A stretch of 64,000 bases of DNA from JAJRXC01 sp047639555 (lineage in GTDB: Bacteria; Actinomycetota; Acidimicrobiia; Acidimicrobiales; Aldehydirespiratoraceae): positions 9,018-73,017 of the forward strand of contig JBLIOE010000016.1 of assembly GCA_047639555.1 (NCBI GenBank), written 5' to 3'. Position 1 is the stretch's first letter, and each line of letters opens with the position of its first letter. The notes under the pieces were generated by a model. It saw only the letters and a list, made by a program, of their open reading frames with translations, was not told the DNA's origin and ran no database searches. Below are positions 8,072-17,077 of this stretch, piece by piece. Position numbers and translations under genes: made by a program.

Positions 8072-9361
8072 ATGCCGAATCCCGTCGAAGGCATCGATCA
8101 GAGCAACAACCCGTACATCGTCGTGTCGTCTGACACGCACGCGGGCCTCTTCGTTGAGGACTATCGCGAGTATCTCGAGACCTCCGTGCACGCCGAGTTC
8201 GATACCTGGCTCGCAACGCGCCACCAGGCTCGGGCGATGGTCGAGGAGATGAACGGCGAATACGTCGAGCAGTGGGAGAGCGAGAACGAGATTGGCCTCA
8301 AGGGCGCCTACGACCCCGATATTCGTGATGCGACTCTCGACATCGACGGCATCGCCGGCGAGATCATCTTCGCCGACGGCGACGCGGTCACCGGGATGGA
8401 AGCGCCGCCCTTTGGCGCGGGCCTCCAGGCCGGGCTGATCACCGATCCGAAGCTCGCCTGGGCCGGTGCCCGAGCCCACAATCGTTGGCTCGAAGAGTTC
8501 TGCGCAACCAACCCGCCTCGTCGCGCCGGTGTGGCGCTCGTGCCGATCACTCATGGAGTCGAAGAAGCGGTCAAGGAAGTTGAGTCCCTCGCCGGCAAGC
8601 CCGGCATCAAGGGGATCATGATCCCGACGATGTGGCACGACCATCCGTCGTACGGCCACGAAAGCTACGACCCGGTCTGGGCCGCCTGCGCCGAAGCTGG
8701 TCTCGTCGTCCACACTCACTCGGGTGAGGCCGACTCTGGCGCCTACAACGAGAACATGGCGCAGTACATGCTTGAGGTCGCCTTCTGGACGCATCGCCCG
8801 CTCTGGCAGCTCTTGCTCGCCGGCAAGTTCGACAAGTTCCCGAACCTCAAATACGCGCCAGTCGAATGTGGCTCGTGGTGGCTGGGCGATCTCTTGTTCA
8901 AGGCCGACGCGATGTTCGGTGGGAAGAACTGGAAGGTCAAGAAGATGGCCTCGCGTACCAAGGGCCTCATCCAGCGCCTCCCGTCGGAATATGTCGGCAC
9001 CAACGTGTTCATCGGCGCTTCCACGATGAGCAAGGTGGAGCTTCGTCGTCGTTACGTCAACGGCATCGACGCGCTCATGTGGGGCACCGATTACCCGCAC
9101 CCCGAAGGTTCGTGGCCGAACACGGCTGAGCGTCTCCAAACCGACTTCCAGGAGATCCCGGTCGAGGAAACTCGTCTGATCCTGGGTCTCAACGCGGTGC
9201 GTTGTTACGACCTCGACCTCGACGGTCTCACCGAGGTCGCCAACCGAGTCGGCCCCACGCCCGAGAGCCTCAACCAGGACATCTCGCGACGTATGCCGGA
9301 AAACGCGATCCGTGAAGCCCGCTTCTGGTTCGACGACTACAACATCGACTGGCCCGAATAG
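8072..9361 (+). CDS. Amidohydrolase-2 family metal-dependent hydrolase/decarboxylase
   Basis: 429-residue TIM-barrel protein of the amidohydrolase-2 family, which includes metal-dependent decarboxylases and hydrolases of aromatic acids. Metal-site motifs are visible at SSDTHAG near residue 20, HTHSGEAD near 214 and GTDYPHPEGSWP near 338. The first has Asp-x-His instead of the more usual His-x-His or Glu-x-His, seen in many actinobacterial members of unknown substrate. It is divergent from the TetR gene and converges, 3 bp away, on the fused CoA-ligase/reductase gene. A catabolic role for an aromatic or cyclic acid is plausible but not shown. Confidence 0.88.
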   Translation: MPNPVEGIDQSNNPYIVVSSDTHAGLFVEDYREYLETSVHAEFDTWLATRHQARAMVEEMNGEYVEQWESENEIGLKGAYDPDIRDATLDIDGIAGEIIFADGDAVTGMEAPPFGAGLQAGLITDPKLAWAGARAHNRWLEEFCATNPPRRAGVALVPITHGVEEAVKEVESLAGKPGIKGIMIPTMWHDHPSYGHESYDPVWAACAEAGLVVHTHSGEADSGAYNENMAQYMLEVAFWTHRPLWQLLLAGKFDKFPNLKYAPVECGSWWLGDLLFKADAMFGGKNWKVKKMASRTKGLIQRLPSEYVGTNVFIGASTMSKVELRRRYVNGIDALMWGTDYPHPEGSWPNTAERLQTDFQEIPVEETRLILGLNAVRCYDLDLDGLTEVANRVGPTPESLNQDISRRMPENAIREARFWFDDYNIDWPE

Positions 9362-9364
9362 GCG

Positions 9365-12300
9365 CTAGCGGTTGGGGTCGACGACGAGTCGCCCGCGAAC
9401 CTGGCCATCGAGGATGGCCTGCGCCTGTCCGAGGAGCTGGCTCATCGGCACAATCTCTACGATCGAGTCCAGTAGGTCACGGGGAAGGTCGGTAGCGAGT
9501 CGGGCCCAGGCGGCTTCGCGCACGGCGAGCGGCGCCATCACCGAGTCGATGCCCTGGAGGCGAACGCCGCGCAGGATGAACGGCATCACGCTGGTGGGGA
9601 GGTCCACTCCGCCGGCCAGGCCGCAGGCGGCCACGGCGCCGTCATACTTCGTCTGCGCGAGGACTTTTGCGAGCATTGTCGAGCCGACGGTATCGATGCC
9701 GCCCGCCCACGTCTCGGCTTCGAGAGGCCGGGCTTCGGCCGTCATTTCGCCGCGGGAAAGGAGCGTGGACGCGCCGAGGCTGCGCAGATAGTCATGTTGG
9801 GCCGCTCGACCAGTGACCGCGGCGACTTCGTAGCCGAGGTTGGCGAGCAGGGCGACGGCAACACTGCCGACACCACCAGCCGCTCCGGTGACCACGATCG
9901 GTCCGCGCTCCGGAGTGACCCCGCCAGCCTCAAGCGCCATGACGCACAGCATCGAAGTCAGTCCGGCCGTGCCGATCGCCATCGAATCCACGGGCGAAAT
10001 CGCGTCGGGCCGATGCACGAGCCAGTCGGAACGCACGCGCTGGCGCTGCGTGTAGCCGCCCCAATACCGTTCGCCCACGCCCCAGCCGGTGAGGATGACA
10101 TCATCGCCAACCGCAAAGCGCTCGGACTCCGATTCGCGAACCGTGCCGACGAGGTCGATGCCGGGCACCATTGGAAACTTGCGAATGATGCGACCCTCGC
10201 CGGTGAGCGCCATTCCGTCCTTGTAGTTGAGCGACGAGTAGTCGACGTCGACAAGAACGTCGCCCGTGGGCAGGTCGTCTTCAACGAGCTCTTCGATAGC
10301 GACACGGGGGGCTTCGTCGCCTTCGCGAACGACGAGGGCGTTGAACGGGGTCGACATATTCATCTGACTTTCTTCGTTGGCGCGATGAACCGCGGCAGGG
10401 ATGACGAGTGCGTCGAGAGCGACACACCCTTTGGGGTGAACAACAAGCGGGTTGATATCGAACTCGCCGATGAGGTCACCGAGGTCTTCGGCAAGACTCG
10501 AGAGCGCGACGATGGCGTCGACCACCGCATCGATATCAAGCCGGGGTTTACCGCGTATGCCGTCAAGTACGGGCCGGATCGCCAGTCGGTCGATAAGGCG
10601 TCGAGCTTCATGGGCGCCGACCGGGGTGAGGCTCAACGCGCGGTCACCGAGTACCTCGATGAAGATGCCGCCGCCAGCAACGAGCACCATCGGCCCGAAC
10701 TGTGGATCCACCACGATTCCAAGCGCTAGTTCGACGCCACTCTTGGCCATCGGCGCGATGAGGACGTTGCGACCCAGCCGGCCCGCCATCTCCTCGTAGG
10801 CGGAGCGAAGCGCCGTGTCGTCGGCGAGGTCGAGCTTGACACCGCCAACATCAGACTTGTGCAGAATGCCGGCTTCAGCGGTCTTCAGAACGACTGGGTA
10901 GCCCGCACTGTTCGCGGCGGTGACAGCGGTGGCCGCACTGCTCGCCAAACCGACCGGCATCGTGGGTACGCCGTAGTCGGCGAGCATCGCCAGCCCTTCT
11001 GCCTCCGAAAGAGGGGTCGGTTCGGTGAGCCGGGAGCGCCACCGGTCGGTGACCGCGGCGGCAGGCGGCGGCGTCGGTTCCTCAGTGATAAGCGCCTGAT
11101 GGTCGCGGTAGTCGAAGGCGTGCCGGATTGCCTGAACTCCGGTGACCGTGCCGTCGAGCACGGGGATCCCGAGACCGGTGAGTCGCAGCGCGAGGTCTTG
11201 GGAATCGGTGCCCACATGGTTGGTGAGCACAGCCATCGGTTTTGTCGAGCGGCGATGGACCCGTCGACACACCCGAGCGAACGACTCGTGCAAGTAGAAA
11301 CCCGAGGTCAGGTCGGCGACGAAGACGCCGATGGCCGTATCGGCATCGTCCATTAACGCCTGCCAGCAACGTTCGTAGATCATCTGGTAGTTCCGACCTG
11401 TCCCCCACGCGTCGAGCGGGTTCATTGGTTCCAACCCGTGATCGAGGTTGTCTTCCAGCACCTGCACGGTGGCGGGTTCGATCGCCGCGAAGTCAACGCC
11501 GTGGTCTTCGGCAATGTCGATGAGAAGCTCGCGTTCTCCGCCCGAATCGAGGATGGCGGCGACTCCGCCGGCCCGTGTTCGACGTTCGTTTGAAAGCAGA
11601 AGAGCGGTCGACGCGAGTTCGTCGAGTGAACTGACAGAAGCGACGCCGTACTTTCGGAAGAGGGCTTGGTAGGCGGCGTCATCGCCAGTGATGGCCCCCG
11701 AGTGGCTCAATGCCAGCGAGGTCGACTGTTCGCTACGACCCGTCTTGAGAGCGACGACGGGCACGTCTCGTTCAGCCGCGAGTTCCAATGCGGCGACGAA
11801 CGCGTCGGGCCGGCGAATCGATTCGAGGAACAATGCGATTACGCGAGTGGTCTCCTGGTGGAGCGCGTAGTCCATGTATTCAGCCGTGGTGGTCACCAAC
11901 TCCTGGCCGGGAGAAACGGCCAGGTTGAACCGGAGCTTCTGATCGTTCCAAAGCAGTGCGCTGAGGACGGAACCCGACTGGGAGATCAGGGTGACCCCGC
12001 CCTCCTTGAGTTCGTACGGCCGATGGAATGGGAACGCCCGGAACCATGCTTCGACGTTGTAGAAGCCCATGCAGTTAGCGCCGACGATGGGAAGGTTTGC
12101 CTCGGAGGCCTTGGCCTGAATACGGTTTCGGAGCCGTGATTTCACGGTGTCGTCGGGGTGCACCGCGCTGCCCGGGATGACGAGACCGCCAACGCCGATC
12201 TCGATTGCGGCATCGACCTGTTCCTCAAGGGCGCTGTTTCCCACGCTGAGGACGGCGAGGTCGGGCACGGTTGGGAGGTCACGCAGTGACGGGAAACAGC

Positions 12301-12484
12301 GGTACCCCTCTACCTCTCGGTACTTGGGGTTCACCGGGTACACCGTGCCGTCGAAGCGCGACACCTGAAGCTCGAGAACCATGTCGTTTCCGGCAACGTT
12401 CGGCATGGTGGATGCGCCCACGAGCGCGACGGAATCAGGCGCGAGCATCCTCGATAAGTGGTGCGGCTCCGCGATTTGGCCCAT
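9365..12484 (-). CDS. Fusion of NDP-forming acyl-CoA synthetase and AcuI-type acryloyl-CoA reductase
   Basis: 1039-residue two-enzyme protein in one unbroken frame. Residues 1-460 are the CoA-binding and ligase domains of ADP-forming acyl-CoA synthetases, with the phospho-histidine loop SHSGAITGDD (His near 261). About 490-705 are the ATP-grasp domain (GYPVVLKTAEAGILHKSDVGG; MVLVAGGGIFIEVLGD). From residue 708 a complete 331-residue MDR reductase follows, with NYKDGMALTG, FPMVPGID and the NADPH loop TGAAGGVGS, typical of AcuI/YhdH. An ATG at 10363 preceded by GAAGAAAG could also give a free reductase. The ligase half is in the same superfamily as DddX, an ATP-dependent DMSP lyase that yields acryloyl-CoA, the AcuI substrate; acrylate or another short acid is equally possible. 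The ATG at 12484 was chosen as the first Met before the conserved N-terminus. Confidence 0.88.
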   Translation of the reverse strand: MGQIAEPHHLSRMLAPDSVALVGASTMPNVAGNDMVLELQVSRFDGTVYPVNPKYREVEGYRCFPSLRDLPTVPDLAVLSVGNSALEEQVDAAIEIGVGGLVIPGSAVHPDDTVKSRLRNRIQAKASEANLPIVGANCMGFYNVEAWFRAFPFHRPYELKEGGVTLISQSGSVLSALLWNDQKLRFNLAVSPGQELVTTTAEYMDYALHQETTRVIALFLESIRRPDAFVAALELAAERDVPVVALKTGRSEQSTSLALSHSGAITGDDAAYQALFRKYGVASVSSLDELASTALLLSNERRTRAGGVAAILDSGGERELLIDIAEDHGVDFAAIEPATVQVLEDNLDHGLEPMNPLDAWGTGRNYQMIYERCWQALMDDADTAIGVFVADLTSGFYLHESFARVCRRVHRRSTKPMAVLTNHVGTDSQDLALRLTGLGIPVLDGTVTGVQAIRHAFDYRDHQALITEEPTPPPAAAVTDRWRSRLTEPTPLSEAEGLAMLADYGVPTMPVGLASSAATAVTAANSAGYPVVLKTAEAGILHKSDVGGVKLDLADDTALRSAYEEMAGRLGRNVLIAPMAKSGVELALGIVVDPQFGPMVLVAGGGIFIEVLGDRALSLTPVGAHEARRLIDRLAIRPVLDGIRGKPRLDIDAVVDAIVALSSLAEDLGDLIGEFDINPLVVHPKGCVALDALVIPAAVHRANEESQMNMSTPFNALVVREGDEAPRVAIEELVEDDLPTGDVLVDVDYSSLNYKDGMALTGEGRIIRKFPMVPGIDLVGTVRESESERFAVGDDVILTGWGVGERYWGGYTQRQRVRSDWLVHRPDAISPVDSMAIGTAGLTSMLCVMALEAGGVTPERGPIVVTGAAGGVGSVAVALLANLGYEVAAVTGRAAQHDYLRSLGASTLLSRGEMTAEARPLEAETWAGGIDTVGSTMLAKVLAQTKYDGAVAACGLAGGVDLPTSVMPFILRGVRLQGIDSVMAPLAVREAAWARLATDLPRDLLDSIVEIVPMSQLLGQAQAILDGQVRGRLVVDPNR

Positions 12485-12866
12485 GGCTAAAGATCGTACT
12501 TCAACGAGTTGAGTCTCCGCGACGAGGGGCGACGAGACTCTGCAACAACCAACCCTCGGTGTGCGACCCTGCGATATGACAACAGAACTGCGAGGGGAGG
12601 CCACCGGATTTCTCGCTGCAGCCATCCGAAATGTGCGAGCTCCACCTCCGGGCCCCGTCGTGGCGGGTAGTGCGGCAGGCGGCGATCTCCGCACGGCGTG
12701 GGGGTTCGCGTCCTCGCCAAGGGTCTGGCGGATGAATCCGTAGTCGGTGCGACACGCTCGCCGCGGTGAAGAGGTGCCGGTCGAGCCAGACAGCCCAGAG
12801 TTCGCCGCCGGACACCCTGCAGCAATAGCCACTGCTAATGCTGGACTCATCTGCTTGGCTAAGCCG
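12485..12866. other. Intergenic stretch without a convincing gene
   Basis: 382 bp upstream of the ligase/reductase gene. The only frame of note is a 55-residue one at 12576-12743 on the plus strand (MTTELRGEATGFLAAAIRN then Pro/Gly-rich), which has no recognisable homology or ribosome site. Long frames on the minus strand here are upstream extensions of the fused gene and have no conserved content. Promoters for both flanking genes should lie here. Confidence 0.4.
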
Positions 12867-13269
12867 ATGAACGCAGTTGCGGACTCCCAAGACGTACTTG
12901 TTCAGGCGTTGAGTGAGCTTCGTGACGCGGCGAGAACAAACCTCGAGCGAACGAAAGAGATCTTGGGCCGCCTCGACGAACACGAGAAAAGCCTCCTGGC
13001 CAGGGGGGGGGTCGGCGAGTGCCGCGGTTCAAGCCGAACACGCCCCGAGAATCGTCGAAATGCTGAGTCAGAACATGGCCGCTCTGGAGACGAGCGGAGC
13101 GGAATTTCGAGCGGCGCAGGCACCTATGTTGCGCGACGAAGGCCTGACAATGGATGCGATCACAGCACTGTTCGGCGTGTCTCGTAGCGGGGACTACGAC
13201 CTCCTTGGAGCAGAGGCAGTCGCCATTGTGGAAACGGCGTCTCCTCGTCTTGGAATCGAAGTCGCCTGA
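12867..13269 (+). pseudogene. HTH-like small protein gene interrupted at a G9 tract
   Basis: Two frames join into one sensible protein of about 134 residues if one G is removed from a nine-G run. The first frame from ATG 12867 gives a helical segment (VLVQALSELRDAARTNLERT, then LGRLDEHEKSLLAR); the second gives IVEMLSQNMAALE and a C-terminal helix-turn-helix-like LRDEGLTMDAITALFGVSRS. The latter resembles small actinobacterial DNA-binding proteins. As written the gene is out of frame; it could be a true mutation, a phase-variable contingency gene or a sequencing error in the homopolymer. It is a lone gene between two minus-strand genes. Confidence 0.6.
13003..13011. repeat. Mononucleotide G9 tract
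   Basis: Nine consecutive G residues exactly at the point where the reading frame of the small HTH-like gene shifts. Eight G would restore one continuous frame (ALARGGSASAAVQ region). Confidence 0.9.
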
Positions 13270-13506
13270 ACTCTCCTCGGCCTGGCCGGCGACTCGACCA
13301 GCGTCGGTGGATCATTGACGGGCGTTGCGACCATTGCGGCCGTAGCTGTGGCGGCCCTCGTGCTTGCATACCGGCCTGCTCCCGTTCCTCAGCTGGTCGG
13401 GTTGCCTCGTCACTGAGGTAGTTCGCAGTCGATGACCAAGGGCTCGTCCGGGAGGGGCTGGAGACCAACGCAGCCGGCTGGTTCGCCGCGTTTTCGTTCG
13501 CCGGGT
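13270..13506. other. Post-stop hydrophobic remnant and non-coding DNA
   Basis: Directly after the TGA at 13267-13269 the same frame stays open to a second TGA at 13414-13416 and encodes a hydrophobic, membrane-like segment (GVATIAAVAVAALVLAYRP). This may be the lost C-terminus of the interrupted gene or chance. The remaining 90 bp up to the next gene show nothing. Confidence 0.35.
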
Positions 13507-14937
13507 TTAGCCGCTGGGGTTTGCGGCGAGCTGTTCGACGGGGGCGAAGTCGTCGCGGAGAACCTGACCGTCGTCGATAAAGGCATCGATGTCGGTGACG
13601 AGGATGCCGTCTTCGGGCGCGAACTCGATGGCGGGGATCGGCTGATCGGAGGCGATCAGGATCTCGTTGAGGATTCGGCGGGTGACGCCACCGGCGTCGG
13701 TGATGGCCTGCACGAAGCCGAAGTTGTCCCGAAGGGTTGCGGCTTCCCACTCGGCGAAACGGTTCTGGTCACCGTCGATAATGTTCATCACATAGACGCC
13801 TCCGGGGCGAAGCACGCGATCGATCTCGGCGATGAATTCGGTGGTGGTGAGATGCCAAGGCACTGATGCACCGCCGAACGCATCGCCCACAACGACGTCG
13901 AAGCTGTTGTCGGCGAAGTCCTTGAAGGCGAGTCGGCCATCGCCGATCGTCACCACCATGTTGGGCCCGGTTTCGAACCCGAGTTCGTCACGGGCGACAT
14001 CGAGGAGCACGTCGTCAATCTCCAAGACATGGTTGAAGGTGCCGGGACGGGTCGCTTCGAGGTAGCCGGGCACGGTGAAGCCGCCACCACCGAGATGAAG
14101 GGCTTCGATCGGCCCTTCGGTGGTCGAGTCGATCACATCGGTGATGAGGCGGATGTAGCGGAACTTGAGGTTGGTTGGATCGTCGAGGTCGACGGCGGCG
14201 TGACGGAGACGATCGAGCACCAGGTAGCGCACGGAGGCGTCTTCTTCGTCAACCACGACGCTGCCGCAGAAGTAGGCGGATTCGAATTCACAGGGTGAGC
14301 TCGATGTACTGCCGATGGCCAGCGAGGCGAGAAGGACCACAACCAGCGTGCCGTTCGGCGCCTTGCGGGTGGCGGCCATCGTGTACGCAATACCGGTGAT
14401 CACGAGCAGGGCGCCGACGCCCAGCACTATCGGGCGAGTGGGGAGCGCGGCAACCAGCACGAATCCAGTGATGAACGTGCCGAACAGCGCTCCTGCGGTG
14501 CCCCACGCGGAGAGGTCGCCCACGACTCGGCCGGTCTGGTCGAGTGAACCGAGCCGGAGCTTGGTCGCCATTGGGCTGATGGAGCTGAGCACGGCGGCCG
14601 GAGCGAAGAACGTGAGAGTGGCGAGAAGCACGATGGCGGGGGGTTCGGCGCCCAACTGTGGGCCGAGGACCGAGACCAGCCACAGCGACCACCACGCGAG
14701 GGCGCCGCCGGCCGCGAGAGCAGGGCCGATAAGCGTCTTCGGGTCGTAGCGGTCGGCGAGCCGGCCGCCGACGGCACTACCGAGCGCGATGCCCGCCAGG
14801 ATCACGCCGATGATGGCCGTGAAGGTCTCAAGCGAGACACCCACGTAGGGCGCCATCAGCCGACCAGCCAGAATTTCGAGCACCAGCACCGAAGCCGACG
14901 TGCAGAAGACGAGAATGCGAGCGCGGATCTCGGACAT
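13507..14937 (-). CDS. Membrane-fused spermidine-synthase-like protein
   Basis: 476-residue protein. About residues 5-215 contain some seven hydrophobic segments of the permease-like N-terminal domain often fused to aminopropyltransferases. About 270-430 form the Rossmann-like SpeE domain with LHLGGGGFTVPGYL, LEIDDVLLDVAR, VVVGDAFGGASVPWHL and VLRPGGVYVMNI. Family members are annotated as polyamine synthases, but fused actinobacterial forms mostly lack proven activity. The ATG at 14937 directly precedes the first membrane segment; longer frames lack support. It is 26 bp from the end of the SDR gene on the same strand and may be co-transcribed with it. Confidence 0.87.
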   Translation of the reverse strand: MSEIRARILVFCTSASVLVLEILAGRLMAPYVGVSLETFTAIIGVILAGIALGSAVGGRLADRYDPKTLIGPALAAGGALAWWSLWLVSVLGPQLGAEPPAIVLLATLTFFAPAAVLSSISPMATKLRLGSLDQTGRVVGDLSAWGTAGALFGTFITGFVLVAALPTRPIVLGVGALLVITGIAYTMAATRKAPNGTLVVVLLASLAIGSTSSSPCEFESAYFCGSVVVDEEDASVRYLVLDRLRHAAVDLDDPTNLKFRYIRLITDVIDSTTEGPIEALHLGGGGFTVPGYLEATRPGTFNHVLEIDDVLLDVARDELGFETGPNMVVTIGDGRLAFKDFADNSFDVVVGDAFGGASVPWHLTTTEFIAEIDRVLRPGGVYVMNIIDGDQNRFAEWEAATLRDNFGFVQAITDAGGVTRRILNEILIASDQPIPAIEFAPEDGILVTDIDAFIDDGQVLRDDFAPVEQLAANPSG

Positions 14938-14963
14938 TCCGCTGAGGATAACGGCGCCCCGAT

Positions 14964-15704
14964 CTATGACGTGATCGAGCCGCCGTTGAGATTGATCGTC
15001 TGGGCGGTCATCCAGCTCCCCTCTTCGGACGCGAGATAGACGCAGATCGCGCCAACATCCTCGGGTGACCCCAGACGCTTGGCGGGGACACTCTTGGCGA
15101 GATGAGCGGTCACGTCGGAGTTGCCGGCGTTGTTCATCAGGCCGAGGGCCACGCTGTTGGCGGTTACACCGCTCGCTGCGTTCTCGAGGGCGAGTGATCG
15201 GGTGAATCCGAGTCCGCCGCCCTTGCCCGCGGAGTAGGGGGCAACCCCGATGCCGACGCCCGCGTTTCCCGCGCCGGATGAGATCGTGACGATGCGGCCC
15301 CAGCCCCGTTCGACCATCGGGTTGATCACGACGTGGCACATGTTCATCACGCCGCGCAGGTTGATCTCGATGGCACTGTCCCAGTCGGCCGGGTCCATGT
15401 CTTTGAACTGGGTGGGCCGCATCTGTTCGGCCCCGCCGTTGCCCGCGTTGTTGACGAGAATGTCGATCGGGTCGTGCGCTCCAAGCGCGGAGCCGATCGC
15501 GCCGCGATCAGTGACATCAAACGCGGCTGCCGCAGCAGAGCCGCCGGCCGCGGCGATCTCGTCGACGACCGACTGGGCCCGGTCCTCAAACAGATCGTTC
15601 ACGAGAACGTGGGCGCCCTGGCCGGCAAGCGTGCGAGCGATGCCGGCCCCCATGTTCTGGCCGGCGCCCGTGACGATTGCCGTCTTCCCCGAAAGATCAA
15701 ACAT
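14964..15704 (-). CDS. Short-chain dehydrogenase/reductase (SDR)
   Basis: 246-residue classical SDR. NAD(P)-binding motif TGAGQNMGAG is at residues 11-20, NNAG near 87, the catalytic Ser in ISSGAG near 142 and YSAGK near 156. The C-terminal LNGGSITS is typical for FabG-like oxidoreductases. The substrate is not predictable. Its start overlaps the 3' end of the upstream beta-lactamase-fold gene by 8 bp, so the two are likely translated together. Confidence 0.9.
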   Translation of the reverse strand: MFDLSGKTAIVTGAGQNMGAGIARTLAGQGAHVLVNDLFEDRAQSVVDEIAAAGGSAAAAAFDVTDRGAIGSALGAHDPIDILVNNAGNGGAEQMRPTQFKDMDPADWDSAIEINLRGVMNMCHVVINPMVERGWGRIVTISSGAGNAGVGIGVAPYSAGKGGGLGFTRSLALENAASGVTANSVALGLMNNAGNSDVTAHLAKSVPAKRLGSPEDVGAICVYLASEEGSWMTAQTINLNGGSITS

Positions 15705-16671
15705 CGGTCACCGTAGCCATGGTGAGTTCGCCGTCAGAAGTGAACTCGAACTCGGCGTAGTCATCGGCGAGTTGGAGGTTGCCCTCGTAGTGGCTCGCCG
15801 CTTCGTTACGGACATCGTCGATCGTTGTGGGTCCTGAGGGGTCTCGGCCGAAGCGGGGGCTGAAGTGCGTGAGGATCAGGTTCGGCACCTCGGCAACGGC
15901 TGCGGCCTTCGCAACCCGGGCGGCGGTGCTGTGGCCGTAGTCCCAGTCGAGGTTGGCGAGGATTGGTTCGGTAAACGTGGCCTCGTGCACGAGAAGCTGT
16001 GCTCCCGGGGTGCGCGCCAAGAGACTGGCCGGATCGTTGTTGTCACCGGAGATCACGAACGACCGGCCGCGGCGTTCGGTCCCAACAACGTCACCCGGTT
16101 CCACGACGGTGCCGCCGTCGAGTTCGACTGGCTCACCTGCCTTCAGCTGTCCGAACAGTCGGCCGTCGGGCACGCCCAGCTCACGGGCTCGGTCGACGTC
16201 GAAGACCCCGGGGCGGGGGCGTTCCTGCACCCACCAGGCAAAGCTGGTGACCCGATGAGTGAGGGGCAATGCCTCCACGGTTCGACGCTCGTCATCGATC
16301 ACGAGGCCGCCGTCGTCGCCGAGTTCGTGGAAGTCGAGCGGATAGGTGATGCCAGATTCTGATGTCTTGAGTACGGCCCGCACCATCGCCTCGATCCCGA
16401 CCGGTCCGTAGACCGTGACCGGTCGCGTCGGGTCGCCCATCGACCGGCTAGCGAGCAGGCCGAAGAGACCAAACACGTGGTCGCCGTGGAGATGGCTGAT
16501 GAAAACGTTGCGCAGTTTGTGCAGCGACAGCGGCGTGTCGAGCAGGCGGTGCTGTGTCGCTTCGCCGCAGTCGTAGAGGTCCCATTCGCCGCCGGCGCGA
16601 ACGGCGAGGCCGGTGACGTTTCGATCCTTCGTCGGGGCGCCCGACGATGTTCCGAGAAAGGTCAGCTGCAT
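15697..16671 (-). CDS. Metallo-beta-lactamase-fold hydrolase, ribonuclease Z-like
   Basis: 324-residue protein beginning MQLTFLGTSSGAPT, the signature opening of RNase Z/ElaC-type enzymes. The zinc motif HLHGDH is near residue 60, a further His in LTHRVTSFAW near 148, Asp in ISGDNND near 222, and His in LILTHFSPR near 288. RNase Z matures tRNA 3' ends; related enzymes are phosphodiesterases or arylsulfatases. The tRNA-Arg gene in this window encodes its own CCA, the tRNA-Ser gene does not. The ATG at 16671 was chosen because the family starts exactly there. Confidence 0.85.
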   Translation of the reverse strand: MQLTFLGTSSGAPTKDRNVTGLAVRAGGEWDLYDCGEATQHRLLDTPLSLHKLRNVFISHLHGDHVFGLFGLLASRSMGDPTRPVTVYGPVGIEAMVRAVLKTSESGITYPLDFHELGDDGGLVIDDERRTVEALPLTHRVTSFAWWVQERPRPGVFDVDRARELGVPDGRLFGQLKAGEPVELDGGTVVEPGDVVGTERRGRSFVISGDNNDPASLLARTPGAQLLVHEATFTEPILANLDWDYGHSTAARVAKAAAVAEVPNLILTHFSPRFGRDPSGPTTIDDVRNEAASHYEGNLQLADDYAEFEFTSDGELTMATVTDV

Positions 16672-16693
16672 GGCATGAGTATGGTCTACGCCG

Positions 16694-17074
16694 TCAGGCG
16701 GGCTGGAGGAGATCCCAGGTATTCCCCCAGGGGTCCTCCCACACGGCGACGATTCCGTACGGTTCATGGCGGGGTTCTTCGTGAAAGTGGACTCCGGCCG
16801 CCGTCATCCGGGCGTGGTCGCGGGCGAAATCATCGGTGTGGAGGAAGAAGCCAACTCGTCCGCCGAGCTGATGGCCCATGGCGGCTTGCTGGTCGACGCC
16901 GTCGGCTCGGGCCAGCACGATGTTGGTCTCGGCGCCCCGGGGCCGGACGGTCACCCAGCGTTTGCGGCCTTCATCGCGGTCTTCTGTCAGTTCGAAATCG
17001 CACACGTCGACGAAGAAGGCGATCGCTTCGTCGTAGTCGGGCACAAGGAGCGAGAATGCGGCGATATGCGGCAC
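16694..17074 (-). CDS. VOC (glyoxalase/dioxygenase fold) protein
   Basis: 126-residue single-domain vicinal-oxygen-chelate protein. It shows the two-module beta-alpha-beta pattern: IAAFSLLVPDYDEAIAFF at the start, GGRVGFFLHTDDFARDH in the middle and the closing YGIVAVWEDPWGNTWDLLQP. Potential metal ligands are a central His and a C-terminal Glu region. It could be a lyase, dioxygenase or resistance protein. It lies 3 bp after the CoA-transferase gene on the same strand. Confidence 0.87.
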   Translation of the reverse strand: MPHIAAFSLLVPDYDEAIAFFVDVCDFELTEDRDEGRKRWVTVRPRGAETNIVLARADGVDQQAAMGHQLGGRVGFFLHTDDFARDHARMTAAGVHFHEEPRHEPYGIVAVWEDPWGNTWDLLQPA

Positions 17075-17077
17075 GGC

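Noticed and set aside
8036..9139. 367-codon minus-strand frame
   Set aside because: Antisense to the amidohydrolase, which shows metal motifs and a regulator-linked start.
12485..12850. N-terminal extension of the ligase/reductase to 12850
   Set aside because: Extra residues are Ser/Arg/Pro-rich and unlike any ligase N-terminus; the family begins shortly after the Met at 12484.
13507..15339. 610-codon version of the spermidine-synthase-like gene
   Set aside because: The additional N-terminal part overlaps the SDR gene and is Arg/Gln-rich with no homology; MSEIR at 14937 is the natural start.
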